Shown here piece after piece: positions 33,236 to 43,242 of a DNA stretch of 64,000 bases. The notes under the pieces were generated by a model. It worked only from the letters and a program-made list of their open reading frames with translations, searched no databases and was not told the DNA's origin. This DNA comes from Natronomonas pharaonis DSM 2160. GTDB lineage: Archaea; Halobacteriota; Halobacteria; Halobacteriales; Haloarculaceae. The stretch spans positions 1,488,001 to 1,552,000 of the forward strand of contig NC_007426.1 of assembly GCF_000026045.1 (NCBI RefSeq). The letters run 5' to 3'. Position 1 is the stretch's first letter. Every line of letters starts with the position of its first letter. The position numbers and the translations under genes were made by a program.

Positions 33236-34672
33236 TCAGGCGGCGTCGGTGGTGTCGGCCTCTGTGTCGTCGCCCGCCGCTGCCCCGTCATCTGTGTCGC
33301 TTGCCTGCGCAGCATCGTCTGTGCCGTCCCCGCTCCCCGACCCGGCTACGTCGTCTGCCGCATCGGCAGCCACCGCGGGTGACGTGTCGTTCTCAGCCTC
33401 GCCCGCCTCCGTGTCCGGCTCGCCGTCCCCGACTGCCGGCACGTTCCCACCCAGGCCGCTGAGTGCCGTCGCCAGCCGGTCCCGCAACTCGGCGACATCC
33501 GAAAGCTCCGCTTCGAGCGACTCGATTTCAGCCTCCAGCTCATCGAGCCGTGTCTCGGTTTCCTCTTGAAGTCCCGTCTCTACCTCGGAAAGCTCTTCGC
33601 GCAGCTCTTCGATACCATCCGTTGCAGCAGCGGCGTCGTCGGCGATACTGTCGACCCGCGATTCAAGCGCCTCAAGCTCCGATTCAACGGCGACTTCGAC
33701 CTCCTCGTCGATGGCCTCAAGGTCGTCTTCGACCTCCGTGACTACATCGTCAAGTCGAGTTTCGACATCGTCGAGCTGCTCTTCGAACGTTTCCTCAACG
33801 TCGTCCAGCCGGGCGTCGATATCGTCAGTCGCCTCGACGGCCTCGTCGGCGACGGACTCGACAGCATCGATGCGGGCCGTCGTCTCCTCGTAGTCGTCCC
33901 GAACGTCTTGGATGAGCTGCTGTGCATCGCCGTTCTCATCGAGAAACGCCTCGAGCGCCGACGTGTAGGCGTCGAGGTCGGCGACCGACGACTGAAGCTG
34001 CTCGATTCGAGCCTCGACGCTGGCGCTTGCGAGGTTGACGCCCAGTGCGTCCCGGAGATACAGCACCGTCTGCCGGTCGACGGCGCCGGCGTTTATCTCC
34101 GTCGCCAGTTGTGCGACCAGCGAGTCCTCGTCGCCGGGCGCGATAGCCGCCTGCTCGCCGTCGTCAGCTTGACCTGCGGACGGTTGTCTGTCGTCCGCGC
34201 CGGCCGTCGTTCGGCCGGCACCGGAGGCCGTCGCGTCGTCGGCTATCGGACCGATTCCCATCTCGATGTCGCCAGCGGCCTGTGCGGCGGCTCGCTCCGG
34301 TCCCGAGAGCGGTGGGTCAACCGATTCGATTTCGGGCTCGGACATGAATTTCCTTGCGACCTCGGCGTCGCCCCCACGGAGTCCGTAGACAGTGGTGAAC
34401 TCTTCTCCGGCGTCGAAATCCCGCTCGAAGACGATTTGACCCTCCTCGACGTCCCAGAACTCCGCCCCGTAATCGGGGTGGAAGCCGATATCTTCCGGGG
34501 CGACGTCCTCCGGGACCGTATCCGTGATGCGGACGGATACCGACTCATCGCGCTCGGATTCGATGGCGAACGCGATAGCAGGAACTGGGAAGTCGTCCGG
34601 CTCGAACGACTTCTCGACGGTGACACCGTCGCTCGATGCCGTCACGACCTCGGTCGGGTCGGCGTTGCTCAT
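33236..34672 (-). CDS. Acidic coiled-coil protein of unknown function
   Basis: A 478-residue protein in three parts. A beta-rich N-terminal domain (about residues 1-115, with 'ESVSVRITDTVPEDVAPEDIGF') is followed by a linker and a small helical part ('SLVAQLATEINAGAVDRQTVLYL', about 187-209). A long coiled-coil then runs from about 220 to 400, and the C-terminus is an Ala/Asp/Thr-rich tail. It contains no membrane segment or enzyme motif. A TATA-like CTTTATTTA lies about 26 bases before the ATG. Similar coiled-coil proteins are common in haloarchaea and are unassigned; a structural or scaffolding role is a guess. Confidence 0.6.
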   Translation of the reverse strand: MSNADPTEVVTASSDGVTVEKSFEPDDFPVPAIAFAIESERDESVSVRITDTVPEDVAPEDIGFHPDYGAEFWDVEEGQIVFERDFDAGEEFTTVYGLRGGDAEVARKFMSEPEIESVDPPLSGPERAAAQAAGDIEMGIGPIADDATASGAGRTTAGADDRQPSAGQADDGEQAAIAPGDEDSLVAQLATEINAGAVDRQTVLYLRDALGVNLASASVEARIEQLQSSVADLDAYTSALEAFLDENGDAQQLIQDVRDDYEETTARIDAVESVADEAVEATDDIDARLDDVEETFEEQLDDVETRLDDVVTEVEDDLEAIDEEVEVAVESELEALESRVDSIADDAAAATDGIEELREELSEVETGLQEETETRLDELEAEIESLEAELSDVAELRDRLATALSGLGGNVPAVGDGEPDTEAGEAENDTSPAVAADAADDVAGSGSGDGTDDAAQASDTDDGAAAGDDTEADTTDAA

Positions 34673-34771
34673 AACCTCTAGTGAAACCAGCCGTAAATAA
34701 AGCTATTCGACGGTGAGAAACTCACGCACAGTTTCCATCGGCCGGTACGGCGGCTCAAACGGCTGATTCGG

Positions 34772-35599
34772 CTACACCGAGGTCCGGTCGCCGATTTCGA
34801 GTATTTCCAGCGTCCGGGGGTGGTCGAAGCTTCGGGTGTGGTCTCTGAGCGCGGTCGGGTCGGCCGTCAGCCCCTTCCACATGTCCCAGTGGGTTGGCAG
34901 CAGCCGGTCGAGCTGGAGCTGTGCGGCCGCCTCGGCGGCCATGTTCTCGTTGGAGTACCACTGCGTGTATTTTGGCTCCCGTGTCTCTTTGTCGGGAATC
35001 ATGCCGGCGGACCCGAAGGCGACAGCACCGAGGTCGATGTCGTAGCTGCCGCCGATTGCCTCGAAGTCCTCACTGGGCCGGGCGTCGCCGCCGTGGAAGA
35101 AGGTCCCCGACTCGTGTTCGACGACGTAGCCGACCGGGTGGTCGGCGTCAGGGTCGTGGGCAGGTTCGACGTGAATCCGGAGCGACCCGACTTCGAGCGT
35201 CTCACCTTCGGTTATTTCGGCGATATCGTTGCCGTCAACCCCATGCTCGTCGGTCCAAGCCTCTGCCGTCGCCACCGATGTCGGCGGCCCATAGAACGTC
35301 GCGTCGGTGCCGGTGAGAATCGGGGCCTGCGAGGGACCGTGCGTGTGGTCGGTGTGGTCGTGGGTCGCCAACACTGCGTCGGCTTCAACGACGTCTGTCG
35401 GCTCGAACGGGACCGGAATCATCCGGACGGTCCGCGGCGGGTCGCCGGTGCCGAGATACGGGTCGATAAAGACGGTCGTCCCGTCTGCGGCCTTCAACGC
35501 GAAGCCGTTGCAGCCGAGATACCAGACAGCTAGTCCGTCGGGTTCGGCGGCCGCGATTGCCGTCGGCAACCAGTCGCCCCAGTCGGAGTGAATCGTCAT
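34772..35599 (-). CDS. Metallo-beta-lactamase-fold hydrolase (UlaG-like)
   Basis: A 275-residue metallo-hydrolase. The metal motif THDHTDHTHG (HxHxDH) lies near residues 84-93. Other metal ligands are suggested by 'VEPAHDPDADHPVGY' near 150, 'FFHGGDARP' near 174 and 'LLPTHWDMWKG' near 240. The overall form resembles the UlaG/L-ascorbate-6-phosphate lactonase-like branch, in which many members act on unknown phosphorylated or nucleotide substrates. The ATG at 35599 begins MTIHSDWGDW; the longer open frame upstream is antisense to dph2 and is rejected. It is divergent from dph2, with 123 bp between them. Confidence 0.82.
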   Translation of the reverse strand: MTIHSDWGDWLPTAIAAAEPDGLAVWYLGCNGFALKAADGTTVFIDPYLGTGDPPRTVRMIPVPFEPTDVVEADAVLATHDHTDHTHGPSQAPILTGTDATFYGPPTSVATAEAWTDEHGVDGNDIAEITEGETLEVGSLRIHVEPAHDPDADHPVGYVVEHESGTFFHGGDARPSEDFEAIGGSYDIDLGAVAFGSAGMIPDKETREPKYTQWYSNENMAAEAAAQLQLDRLLPTHWDMWKGLTADPTALRDHTRSFDHPRTLEILEIGDRTSV

Positions 35600-35722
35600 A
35601 GCGGCGCTTCGCCGTGGCGAGTCAAAAAGCCGGCCGGTTCGTTCTTTCAGCCACTGTATGCAAACGAGCGATGGACTCCAGAAACGTGCAGGTTTTACGC
35701 CCGCGGCCACAATCGCTGTGCA

Positions 35723-36778
35723 ATGAGTCAGCAACCGGAATCGGACCGTACGGAGGGTGATCTCCGAAATACGGGGATGGAACTCAAACACGAGCGGACG
35801 TGGGACTACGAACTCGACCGCATCGTCGACGCCGTCGAAGAACGCGACGCGATGAAGGTCGGCCTCCAGTTCCCCGAAGGGCTCAAACGACGAGCCGGTC
35901 GTGTCGCCGACGACCTCCGGCGGCTGCTCCCCGACGAGACGACGGTGCTCCTCTCCGGCCAGCCCTGCTACGGCGCGTGCGACCTCGATACCTACATGAT
36001 GCGGCGGACGGACGTGTTCGTCCACTTCGGCCACTCGCCGATGAAGGAGTCGGACAAGATAATCTACGTGCCGCTGTTTTCGAACGTCGAAGTCACGCCG
36101 ATTATGGAGGAAGCCCGGGCGGAGCTCGCCGCTCCCGAAGAGGACGACGCCGTCGGCCTCGTGACAACCGCCCAGCACATGAACCGGTTCGATGAAATGC
36201 AGGCGTGGCTCGAAGAGCGCGGCTATACTGTCGAGACCCGTCGTGGCGACGAGCGGCTGACACACGAGGGGCAGGTTCTCGGTTGCAACTACGCCTCCGC
36301 CGATGTCGACGCCGACCAGATTCTCTACGTCGGCGGCGGGAAGTTCCACCCGCTCGGACTGGCGATGGAGCATCCGGACAAGAAGGTCATCATCGCCGAC
36401 CCGGTCAACAACGCCGTCCACGTCGCCGACACCGAGCAGTTCATGAAACAGCGGTACGCCGCCGTTCACAAGGCGATGGACGCCGAGGAGTGGGGTGTCA
36501 TCTTCTGTACCAAAATCGGTCAGGGCCGATGGGACACTGCCGAGGAAATCGTCGAGGCGAACGACAACGCCTACCTGATTACGATGGACGAGGTGACGCC
36601 CGACCGCCTGACGAACTTCGGGTTCGATGCCTACGTCAACACCGGCTGTCCGCGGATTACGACCGACGACGGACCGCAGTTCAAACAGCCGATGCTTACG
36701 CCCGGCGAATACAAAATCGCCATCGGCGAAAAGCCGATGGACAGCCTCTCGTTCGACACGTTCCACGGCACGTGGTAA
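35723..36778 (+). CDS. dph2: Diphthamide biosynthesis protein Dph2 (archaeal)
   Basis: A 351-residue 2-(3-amino-3-carboxypropyl)histidine synthase. It uses a [4Fe-4S] cluster to cut SAM in the non-classical way and transfers the 3-amino-3-carboxypropyl group to a His of elongation factor 2. Conserved blocks visible are 'VGLQFPEGLKRRA' (near 48), 'GQPCYGACD' (near 80, first cluster Cys), 'YVGGGKFHPLGL' (near 203) and 'NTGCPRITTDD' (near 307, another cluster Cys). ATG at 35723 is chosen because it begins with a usual haloarchaeal extension; an ATG 18 codons further on (MELKHERTW) is also possible. The gene is single and divergent from the hydrolase gene. Confidence 0.93.
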   Translation: MSQQPESDRTEGDLRNTGMELKHERTWDYELDRIVDAVEERDAMKVGLQFPEGLKRRAGRVADDLRRLLPDETTVLLSGQPCYGACDLDTYMMRRTDVFVHFGHSPMKESDKIIYVPLFSNVEVTPIMEEARAELAAPEEDDAVGLVTTAQHMNRFDEMQAWLEERGYTVETRRGDERLTHEGQVLGCNYASADVDADQILYVGGGKFHPLGLAMEHPDKKVIIADPVNNAVHVADTEQFMKQRYAAVHKAMDAEEWGVIFCTKIGQGRWDTAEEIVEANDNAYLITMDEVTPDRLTNFGFDAYVNTGCPRITTDDGPQFKQPMLTPGEYKIAIGEKPMDSLSFDTFHGTW

Positions 36779-36855
36779 GGCGACGGTCGCCTGCCTCGGG
36801 ACAGCCTGGGCGGGAAGCCACCAACATATATCCGTGACATAGCCGAATCCCCAGC

Positions 36856-37752
36856 ATGGTCTGCCCTCCCCGCCGATTCCTCCCGCCGGCCGTACCCGTC
36901 GCCGGCACCATCGCTGCCGTTCCGACGGTCGCCGCACAACCATCCAGTGAGGAGGTTGTGGCTGCCACCATCGGTGACGCCCTCGGCTCAATGCTGTGGG
37001 CACTGATTGCGCTTGCCTTTTGGGTTGTCATCGCCCCCGACTACAGCAGAGACGTTACCGACTGGAGCATCAAGCAGCCGGGCAGTGCATTTTTATATGG
37101 TGTCGCTGTCACGCTCGGCGTTGTCGTTGTCACGTTTCTCCTCGTCGTTACCGTCGTCGGCGTTCTCGTGGCGATACCGCTGCTTTTGGCGGTAGCGCTT
37201 GCCGTACCGCTGGGGTTTCTGGCAGTCGGCCGGACGGTCACAGACAGCCTGGGTGCGGCTGCCATTGTCGGCGTTGTCATCGCTGGTGTCACCGGGCTCG
37301 TTCCCGTTCTGGGCGGTATTGTTGGCTTCGTCTGTAGCTGTTTGGCGCTCGGCGGAATCTTCCTCGAGTACACCGAAGGAGACGACGGCCCTCGGGGGCG
37401 GCCAGACCGGCCACCGTCTACAGGTGACGACACGCCGTACGGGCCGTTGAGTGAAGACCCAGACCGGGCATCTGATTCAGGAGGCCACAGTTCTTCTCCC
37501 CCCGGCAGCCGGCAGACCGGGGGGTCGAACGACGGCCGCCCAGAAAAAGGAGCATCAGAGGATTGGGGGGCAGGTTCCAGCCGGAGCCTCCCAGAAGAGA
37601 GTCCAGAGGAGCGCCGCCGAGACAATCCGGACGACGCGCCCGAGGACCCGCCGGAAGACCCGCGTGAAGACCTGCCGGAAGACAGGTGGAACGAAAGCGT
37701 CGAGGACTGGGACTGGGGCCTCGATGAAGACGAAGACGAAGACGACCGGTAG
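36856..37752 (+). CDS. Membrane protein with acidic, repetitive cytoplasmic or external tail
   Basis: A 298-residue protein. A signal-like hydrophobic start (to about residue 28, VAAQP) is followed by about four membrane helices (near 47-60, 82-108, 109-130 and 136-165). From about residue 180 onward it is a low-complexity tail rich in Pro, Asp, Glu, Ser and Gly with repeated 'EDPPEDPREDLPED'-like units. The membrane module resembles the C-terminal part of haloarchaeal proteins that carry a bactofilin-like domain in front, which is missing here. A TATA-like CATATAT lies about 30 bases before the ATG. The function is unknown. Confidence 0.6.
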   Translation: MVCPPRRFLPPAVPVAGTIAAVPTVAAQPSSEEVVAATIGDALGSMLWALIALAFWVVIAPDYSRDVTDWSIKQPGSAFLYGVAVTLGVVVVTFLLVVTVVGVLVAIPLLLAVALAVPLGFLAVGRTVTDSLGAAAIVGVVIAGVTGLVPVLGGIVGFVCSCLALGGIFLEYTEGDDGPRGRPDRPPSTGDDTPYGPLSEDPDRASDSGGHSSSPPGSRQTGGSNDGRPEKGASEDWGAGSSRSLPEESPEERRRDNPDDAPEDPPEDPREDLPEDRWNESVEDWDWGLDEDEDEDDR

Positions 37753-37846
37753 CGCCGACTCACAGACGGCTCGCCTGCCGACACGGCTACTGTGTCGTAC
37801 CTGAGGGTTTTAATAGTACGAGGCGACCCTCCAGTAGAGCGACAGA

Positions 37847-39541
37847 ATGGGAAACCGGCAGCGAATGGCACAGCTCTCCGCCCGGGCGCGCGAAGACCCC
37901 GCCGCGGTTGTCGACTGTCTCCCGGAGCTACGGCAAGAGCTCGCGACGCTTGACCCGCGTCCGAGAGAACACGCCGCGGAGGTCGTCGCGACAATCGCCC
38001 ACCACTACCCCGAAGCCGCCCGGACAGCCGTCGACGACATTCGGCCACTGCTTTCGGATGCGAACCCCGGCGTTCGGGCCGAGGCGGCTCGGGCGCTTGC
38101 TGAAGTCGCCACTACCTTCCCGGATGCCGTCTATCCATCCGTCTGTGACCTTCTCGACCGGCTTACCGACGACCACTACGAGAGCCGTGTCAACGCTGCC
38201 TGGGCGCTCGCCGAGCTTGCGACCGAGCAACCAGCCGGGCTCCGACCAGCGGTTGAGGCTCTCTGTGGTGTCCTTACCGACGACGTTGCGGCCGTCCGGG
38301 CCGGTGGCGTCTGGGCGCTGGCCGAACTCGCCGAGGAGTATCCCGAGCCGGTACGGAACGCAGTACCTGCGCTGCGGCGGTTGCTGGATGACGACGCGAC
38401 GCTGGTCCGGGTCCACGCCGCCCGGGCGCTGGCGGTCCTTGCAGAAACACATCCCGACGCTGTCGAGCCGGCCCGAGTCGACCTCGAAGCGTTCGGTAAC
38501 GGAGAGCCCGAAGACCTCCGAAAAGCGGTAACGTTCGCGCTTGCCCAGCTCGACGAACAGACCACCGAGGCGAAAGCAACCTCCACGGCCGGAGCTACTA
38601 TCGACGACCCGCTCCCAGAGGAGGAGTGGATATTCGGCGGCTCCGACACCGAGACGACCGCGACAAGTTCCGGTCTCTCAGCCGGCGGCATTCCCGAGAC
38701 AGTCCCAGATGTGCCGACACCGGACCTCAGCTACGACGACCTCAAAAAGCAGACCACGGTCGAAAACGGCGACCTGTCCGCCGTCTATCGGGCGGCTGCG
38801 TCGACCGAGAACGGAACTGTTCCGGTCGCGCTGAAGGAGCTTCGACCGTCGGACGGGGCGACACTTGACTCCGACCTCGCACACGAGGCCTACACCGAGG
38901 CGCGACGCTGGGAGGGCCTCGACGACCACGACCACATCGTCACTCTCGTCGACTACGGTCGTGAGCCGACCGTCTGGTTCGCAATGGAGTATATGGACGC
39001 CGGCCATCTCGCTGAGGTCGCCGACTCGCTCGCGTTCGAGCACAGGCTCTGGAGCGCACTGGTACTTACCCGTGCTATCCGGCGAGCCCACCGGGCCGGA
39101 ATACTGCACCTCAATCTCAAGCCGGAAAACGTGCTCTTTCGGACCGTCGACGACGGGTGGGCGGTGCCGAAAATAAGCGATTGGGGTATGGAAATCCAGC
39201 CCCATCAAGACGACCACGACGTAGTGCCACGGTATGCGGCCCCGGAACAGCTCGCTGACGATGGCCGGACAGACGGTGTCACGGATGTCTACCAGCTCGG
39301 TCGGGCGTTCTATCAGCTCTTTACCGGACGGCCGGCTTTCGAGACGACGCCGGAGTGCCCGGCAGACATCGTCGAGGCCGAACCGCCAGCACCGAGCGAC
39401 ATCGCGTCAGTGCCAGCAGCGGTCGGAGACATTATCCGGACGGCGATGGCACCGAGCCAGCCGGACCGGTACGGAGCGGTCGTCTACCTGCAGGAGGAAC
39501 TGGAGACTATCTGTGCCGACCACGGGGTGCCGACGACGTAG
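37847..39541 (+). CDS. HEAT-repeat protein with a Ser/Thr kinase-like domain (catalytic Asp replaced)
   Basis: A 564-residue two-part protein. Residues 1-235 are about six HEAT repeats ('VRAEAARALAEVATTFPDAV' is one unit). Residues 300-560 form a eukaryotic-type protein kinase fold with ATP-anchoring Lys330 (VALKEL), 'EYMDAGHLAEV' hinge region, Asn428 (LKPEN), Asp445 of a DWG version of DFG, and 'YAAPEQ' for APE. The catalytic loop reads HLNLKPEN: the proton-acceptor Asp of HRD is Asn423 (codon 39113-39115). It may therefore bind ATP yet phosphorylate poorly or not at all. A TATA-like TTTAATAG lies about 35 bases upstream. Confidence 0.85.
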   Translation: MGNRQRMAQLSARAREDPAAVVDCLPELRQELATLDPRPREHAAEVVATIAHHYPEAARTAVDDIRPLLSDANPGVRAEAARALAEVATTFPDAVYPSVCDLLDRLTDDHYESRVNAAWALAELATEQPAGLRPAVEALCGVLTDDVAAVRAGGVWALAELAEEYPEPVRNAVPALRRLLDDDATLVRVHAARALAVLAETHPDAVEPARVDLEAFGNGEPEDLRKAVTFALAQLDEQTTEAKATSTAGATIDDPLPEEEWIFGGSDTETTATSSGLSAGGIPETVPDVPTPDLSYDDLKKQTTVENGDLSAVYRAAASTENGTVPVALKELRPSDGATLDSDLAHEAYTEARRWEGLDDHDHIVTLVDYGREPTVWFAMEYMDAGHLAEVADSLAFEHRLWSALVLTRAIRRAHRAGILHLNLKPENVLFRTVDDGWAVPKISDWGMEIQPHQDDHDVVPRYAAPEQLADDGRTDGVTDVYQLGRAFYQLFTGRPAFETTPECPADIVEAEPPAPSDIASVPAAVGDIIRTAMAPSQPDRYGAVVYLQEELETICADHGVPTT

Positions 39542-39583
39542 CGGCACGGGGAGCAGGGACGGAACGTCAGGGGGCGGAGAAGG

Positions 39584-40372
39584 CTACTTGCTGAGCTCGG
39601 CTGCTTCAAGCGCCGCTTCCGCCGAGTAGTCGTCGTGAACCACAAGCGAGACCGCACGGGCAATGTGTTCCGGCGACTCGTGCTGGAAGATGGTCCGGCC
39701 CATCGAGACGCCGGCCGCGCCGGCATCCATCGCCCCGCGGACATCGCGCAGTGATTCGAGGTCGCCGTCCGGGGAGCCGCCAGCAATGAGCACGGGGAGG
39801 CTCGTCGACTCACAGACGTGTTCGAAGCTCTCGGCGTCGCCGCTGTAGCCCGTCTTGATGAGGTCTGCACCGAGTTCTTCGCCGAGCCGGACAGCGTGGC
39901 CGAGAGCCTCGGGGTCGTCGCCCTCGATGTCAGGGCCGCGAGCATATGTCATCGCCAGTACGGGCAGCCCGTACTCAGCAGCCTGGTCGGTCAGCCGACC
40001 GAGTGCCTCTATCTGCTCGCGTTCGTACTTCGAGCCGACGTTGATATGGAACGAGACAGCGTCGGCGCCCGCCCGCAGAGCGGCCTCGACAGAGCCAGTG
40101 GCCCGCTTGTCGTTGGAATCGGGACCGATGGCCGTCGAGCCGTTGAGGTGGACGATATAGCCCGCGCCGTTTTTGTTGCCGTGGACGCGGTCGGCGATTC
40201 CTTTCTGTGTCAGCACCGAGTCGGCACCGCCGCGGGTGACGGCGTCGATGGTGGATTCGATGTCCTTGAGGCCGTTGACGGCCCCGAGTGTGATACCATG
40301 GTCCATCGGAACGACGACGTAGCGGCCGTCGGTTCCGACGCGGTCGAGACGTGCAGCAATCCCTGGTGTCAT
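39584..40372 (-). CDS. ADH synthase / archaeal class I aldolase homologue
   Basis: A 262-residue TIM-barrel Schiff-base aldolase. 'YVVVPMDHGITLGAVNGL' (near residues 18-35) and 'ADLIKTGYSGD' (near 172-182, with the Schiff-base Lys) match the archaeal DhnA/ADH-synthase group. ATG at 40372 is preferred to a TTG at 40402 that would overlap the trpA stop. In archaea lacking DAHP synthase this enzyme makes 2-amino-3,7-dideoxy-D-threo-hept-6-ulosonate, feeding 3-dehydroquinate and so aromatic amino acids. Its place directly after trpC-trpB-trpA supports that reading over fructose-bisphosphate aldolase. Confidence 0.85.
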   Translation of the reverse strand: MTPGIAARLDRVGTDGRYVVVPMDHGITLGAVNGLKDIESTIDAVTRGGADSVLTQKGIADRVHGNKNGAGYIVHLNGSTAIGPDSNDKRATGSVEAALRAGADAVSFHINVGSKYEREQIEALGRLTDQAAEYGLPVLAMTYARGPDIEGDDPEALGHAVRLGEELGADLIKTGYSGDAESFEHVCESTSLPVLIAGGSPDGDLESLRDVRGAMDAGAAGVSMGRTIFQHESPEHIARAVSLVVHDDYSAEAALEAAELSK

Positions 40373-40398
40373 CTTATGTGTGAGTGTGAGAGTGTCCG

Positions 40399-41232
40399 TC
40401 AAGTTCGTTCCGGTCCCGGCTGACGTTGCTTGCCGGCGACCGCCCCCGATTTCAGTTCGCGGGCGAGCGATTCGAGTCGGTCAGCGACGACGTCTGGGGC
40501 GTCACCGTTCTCGTGGCCCTCCGCAACGATGTCGACGAGCGCCGAGCCGACGATAACGCCGTCGGCACCGGCAGCAACGACGGCTTCGGCCTGTTCGCCG
40601 CTGGAGATGCCGAACCCGACGGCCTTCGGCACGTCGTACGCTTCAAGCCGGGCGAGGGTTTCGGCGGTCCGGTCGGAGACATCCTCTCGCGCGCCGGTCA
40701 CGCCAAGGCGGGCCTGTACGTAGACGTAGCCCGAGACCTGCTCCATCATCCGTTCGAGCCGGTCGCCGGCGGTCGTTGGGGCGACGATGAAGACCAAATC
40801 AAGGCCGTACTCGTCACACGCCTCCCGAAGCGGTCCGGCCTCCTCCGCAGGCAGGTCGGGGACGACAAACCCTTTGAGGCCGACCTCGGCAGCCCGCTCG
40901 ACGAACGGCACGACGGGCTGGCTGCCCGCAGGGCCGTACTGGTAAATGAGGTTGTAGTAGGTCATACAGACTAACGGTACATCGACATCGAGCGTCTCGA
41001 CGAACTCGAAGAACCGTTCGGGGGTCATGCCGCCCTCCAGCGAGCGAACGACCGCCTGCTGGATGGTCGGCCCCTCGGCGATGGGTTCCGAGAAGGGTAG
41101 GCCGAGTTCGATAACGTCGGCGCCGCCGCGGGCCAGCGCCTCGACGTAGGCCAGCGACGACTCGAAGTCGGGGTCGCCGGCCGCGAGATACGGAACGAAC
41201 GCTGGCTCGTCGAAGGCGTCTTCGAGGCTCAC
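40399..41232 (-). CDS. trpA: Tryptophan synthase alpha chain
   Basis: A 277-residue TIM barrel that cleaves indole-3-glycerol phosphate to indole and glyceraldehyde-3-phosphate. Catalytic Glu lies in '[21 protein letters not shown]' (about residues 40-60). '[11 protein letters not shown]' near 107, '[12 protein letters not shown]' near 136 and '[11 protein letters not shown]' near 211 are further family blocks. Its ATG overlaps the end of trpB by four bases (ATGA type), so trpB and trpA are translated together and should form the usual alpha-beta complex. Confidence 0.97.
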   Translation of the reverse strand: MSLEDAFDEPAFVPYLAAGDPDFESSLAYVEALARGGADVIELGLPFSEPIAEGPTIQQAVVRSLEGGMTPERFFEFVETLDVDVPLVCMTYYNLIYQYGPAGSQPVVPFVERAAEVGLKGFVVPDLPAEEAGPLREACDEYGLDLVFIVAPTTAGDRLERMMEQVSGYVYVQARLGVTGAREDVSDRTAETLARLEAYDVPKAVGFGISSGEQAEAVVAAGADGVIVGSALVDIVAEGHENGDAPDVVADRLESLARELKSGAVAGKQRQPGPERT

Positions 41233-42482
41233 TCCTCGAACACCTCCATCGTCGGTGCGGCATCGAGGCTCCGCTTTTCGGTCTCCTCAATCGCAGCCTC
41301 GAGGTCCTTGTCGCCGCGGCCAGAGACGTTGACGACAACCGGTTCTTCGATGGCTGCCTCGTCAGCACCGTCCGGGCCGAGCGTCTCCTCAAGAAAGCCG
41401 AACGCGTGGGCCGTCTCTAGCGCTGGGATGATGCCCTCTGCTTGCGAGAGCCGGTGGAACGCCTCCAAGGCGGGTTCGTCGCCGACGGTAACCGGAGTGA
41501 CACGGCCTTCGTCGACGAGATGGGAAAGCTCCGGCCCGACACCGGAGTAGTCGAGCCCCGAGGAGACACTGTGGGATTCCATGATCTGCCCGTGGCTATC
41601 TTGGAGTAGCTTCGTACGCGCACCGTGGAGGACACCCTCCTCGCCGGTCGAAAGCGACGCCGAGTGCGGCGCGACGCCTTCCTCCTCGTCGACAGTCAGC
41701 GACGAGCCGCCGGCTTCGACCGCATAGAGGTCAACGTCGTCCGCAACGAACTCGGCAAACGCGCCCATCGTGTTGGAGCCGCCACCGGCACAGGCAACGA
41801 CTGAACCGGGGAGTTCACCGAGTTGGTCGCGCGACTGCTGACGAATCTCTTCGGAGATAACCGAATGGAAATCACGAACCATCGCGGGGAACGGAGCGGG
41901 GCCAACGATGCTGCCGATGACGTAGTGGGTCCGTTCGACCGTTGTCGCCCAGTCGCGCATCGTCTCGCTTATCGCTTCCTTGAGCGTCCCGCGGCCGATA
42001 TCGACCGGGTTGACTGCCGCGCCGTTGATGCGCATCCGGAAGACGTTCGGCCGCTGCCGGTTGATGTCACGGCGGCCCATATATATCTCACAGGGCATAT
42101 CGAGATGGGCCGCGGCCATCGCCGTAGCGGTGCCGTGCTGGCCCGCGCCGGTTTCGGCGATAATGCGCTCTTTGCCCATGTACTTCGCCAAGAGCACCTG
42201 ACCGAGAGCGTTGTTCAGCTTGTGTGCGCCACCGTGGAGCAGGTCCTCCCGCTTGAGATATATTTCGTGGTCGTATCGCTCCGAGAGTTGGTCGGCCCGC
42301 TGCAGCGGTGTCGGCCGTCCGCCGAAGTCCCGAAGCCGCTCGCGGAACTCGTCCATGAATCCGTCCTCGTTTTCCAGCACGTACCGCTCGTAAGCGTCTG
42401 TCAGTTCCTCGATGGCGGGCATCAGCGCCTCGGGGACGTACTGGCCGCCGTAATCGCCGAATTTGGTATCAGGTTCAGACAT
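41229..42482 (-). CDS. trpB: Tryptophan synthase beta chain
   Basis: A 417-residue PLP enzyme joining indole and serine to make tryptophan. '[20 protein letters not shown]' (near 75-94) carries the PLP lysine, '[13 protein letters not shown]' (near 105-117) holds the catalytic Glu loop, and '[14 protein letters not shown]' (near 229-242) binds the PLP phosphate. This is the TrpB1 form that pairs with TrpA. ATG at 42482 starts [18 protein letters not shown], the conserved start. It overlaps the last codons of trpC by eight bases, and its own end overlaps trpA. Confidence 0.97.
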   Translation of the reverse strand: MSEPDTKFGDYGGQYVPEALMPAIEELTDAYERYVLENEDGFMDEFRERLRDFGGRPTPLQRADQLSERYDHEIYLKREDLLHGGAHKLNNALGQVLLAKYMGKERIIAETGAGQHGTATAMAAAHLDMPCEIYMGRRDINRQRPNVFRMRINGAAVNPVDIGRGTLKEAISETMRDWATTVERTHYVIGSIVGPAPFPAMVRDFHSVISEEIRQQSRDQLGELPGSVVACAGGGSNTMGAFAEFVADDVDLYAVEAGGSSLTVDEEEGVAPHSASLSTGEEGVLHGARTKLLQDSHGQIMESHSVSSGLDYSGVGPELSHLVDEGRVTPVTVGDEPALEAFHRLSQAEGIIPALETAHAFGFLEETLGPDGADEAAIEEPVVVNVSGRGDKDLEAAIEETEKRSLDAAPTMEVFEE

Positions 42483-43239
42483 CTGTGAGTCGCTCCGTGT
42501 TCTCGCGGACATCGCCGTCCATGATGGCCGAGCCGACGAGCAGGCCGTCGGCACCGGCCGACCGCATCCGTGTCACGTCTTCGCGCGTCTCTATGCCGCT
42601 TTCCGCAATCAGGGTGACGCTCCCGTCGCGTAGCTCCGGAACCGATTCGACGACCGACTCGAACGTCGAGAGGTCGACCGAAAGCTCCGCGAGGTCGCGG
42701 TTGTTCACCCCGATGATATCGGCTCCGGCGTCAAGCGCTGTGCGGGCTTCCCCGGGGGTATGAACCTCCACAAGGACCTGAAAGCCGCGCTCCCGGGCCG
42801 CCGCCAGCAGTCCGTCGAGGTCATCGACGAACCGAGCAATAAGCAGTACGACATCGGACGCGACGGCGTCAAGCTGGGCCTCTCTGAGCAGGAAATCCTT
42901 CCGCAGAACGGGGACCGAAACCGCCTCTCGGACCCGGCGGAGGGTTTCGGTCGACCCGCCGAAATGCTCGGGTTCGGTCAGCACCGACAATGCCGCCGCA
43001 CCGCCGGCGACCATCTCTTCGGCGAGTTCGACCGGGTCATCGGTCCGTTCGCCGTCGGTCGTCGGACTCGTCGGCTTGAGTTCCGCGATGACCGGCGCGC
43101 GGCCGCCGTCGGCAGCGGCATCGAGTGCATCGGGTAATGACCGCGCGTCGACGGTACAGCGCGTCTCGCCGCCGTCCCGCTCCTCGGCTGCCGAGAGGAT
43201 AGAACGGACGGCTGGAGATAGCTCGCCACTAGTGTCCAT
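42475..43239 (-). CDS. trpC: Indole-3-glycerol-phosphate synthase
   Basis: A 254-residue TIM barrel that closes the indole ring from CdRP. '[11 protein letters not shown]' (near residues 49-59) has the catalytic Lys, '[17 protein letters not shown]' (near 108-124) the second Lys, and '[10 protein letters not shown]' (near 175) and '[11 protein letters not shown]' (near 206) the later barrel motifs. It is the first gene of trpC-trpB-trpA-aldolase. The genes for the earlier tryptophan steps (trpE, G, D, F) are not in the window, in line with the split trp loci of haloarchaea. Confidence 0.96.
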   Translation of the reverse strand: MDTSGELSPAVRSILSAAEERDGGETRCTVDARSLPDALDAAADGGRAPVIAELKPTSPTTDGERTDDPVELAEEMVAGGAAALSVLTEPEHFGGSTETLRRVREAVSVPVLRKDFLLREAQLDAVASDVVLLIARFVDDLDGLLAAARERGFQVLVEVHTPGEARTALDAGADIIGVNNRDLAELSVDLSTFESVVESVPELRDGSVTLIAESGIETREDVTRMRSAGADGLLVGSAIMDGDVRENTERLTDV

Positions 43240-43242
43240 TAC

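Noticed and set aside
34772-37003. A 743-codon open frame on the minus strand running from the metallo-hydrolase through dph2
   Set aside because: Only the last 275 codons have family character. The upstream part is antisense to dph2 and shows arbitrary composition, so the start was set at 35599.
40373-40402. TTG start for the ADH-synthase homologue giving ten extra residues
   Set aside because: ATG at 40372 gives the normal family start and length. The extra residues are a Thr/Leu repeat without family support.
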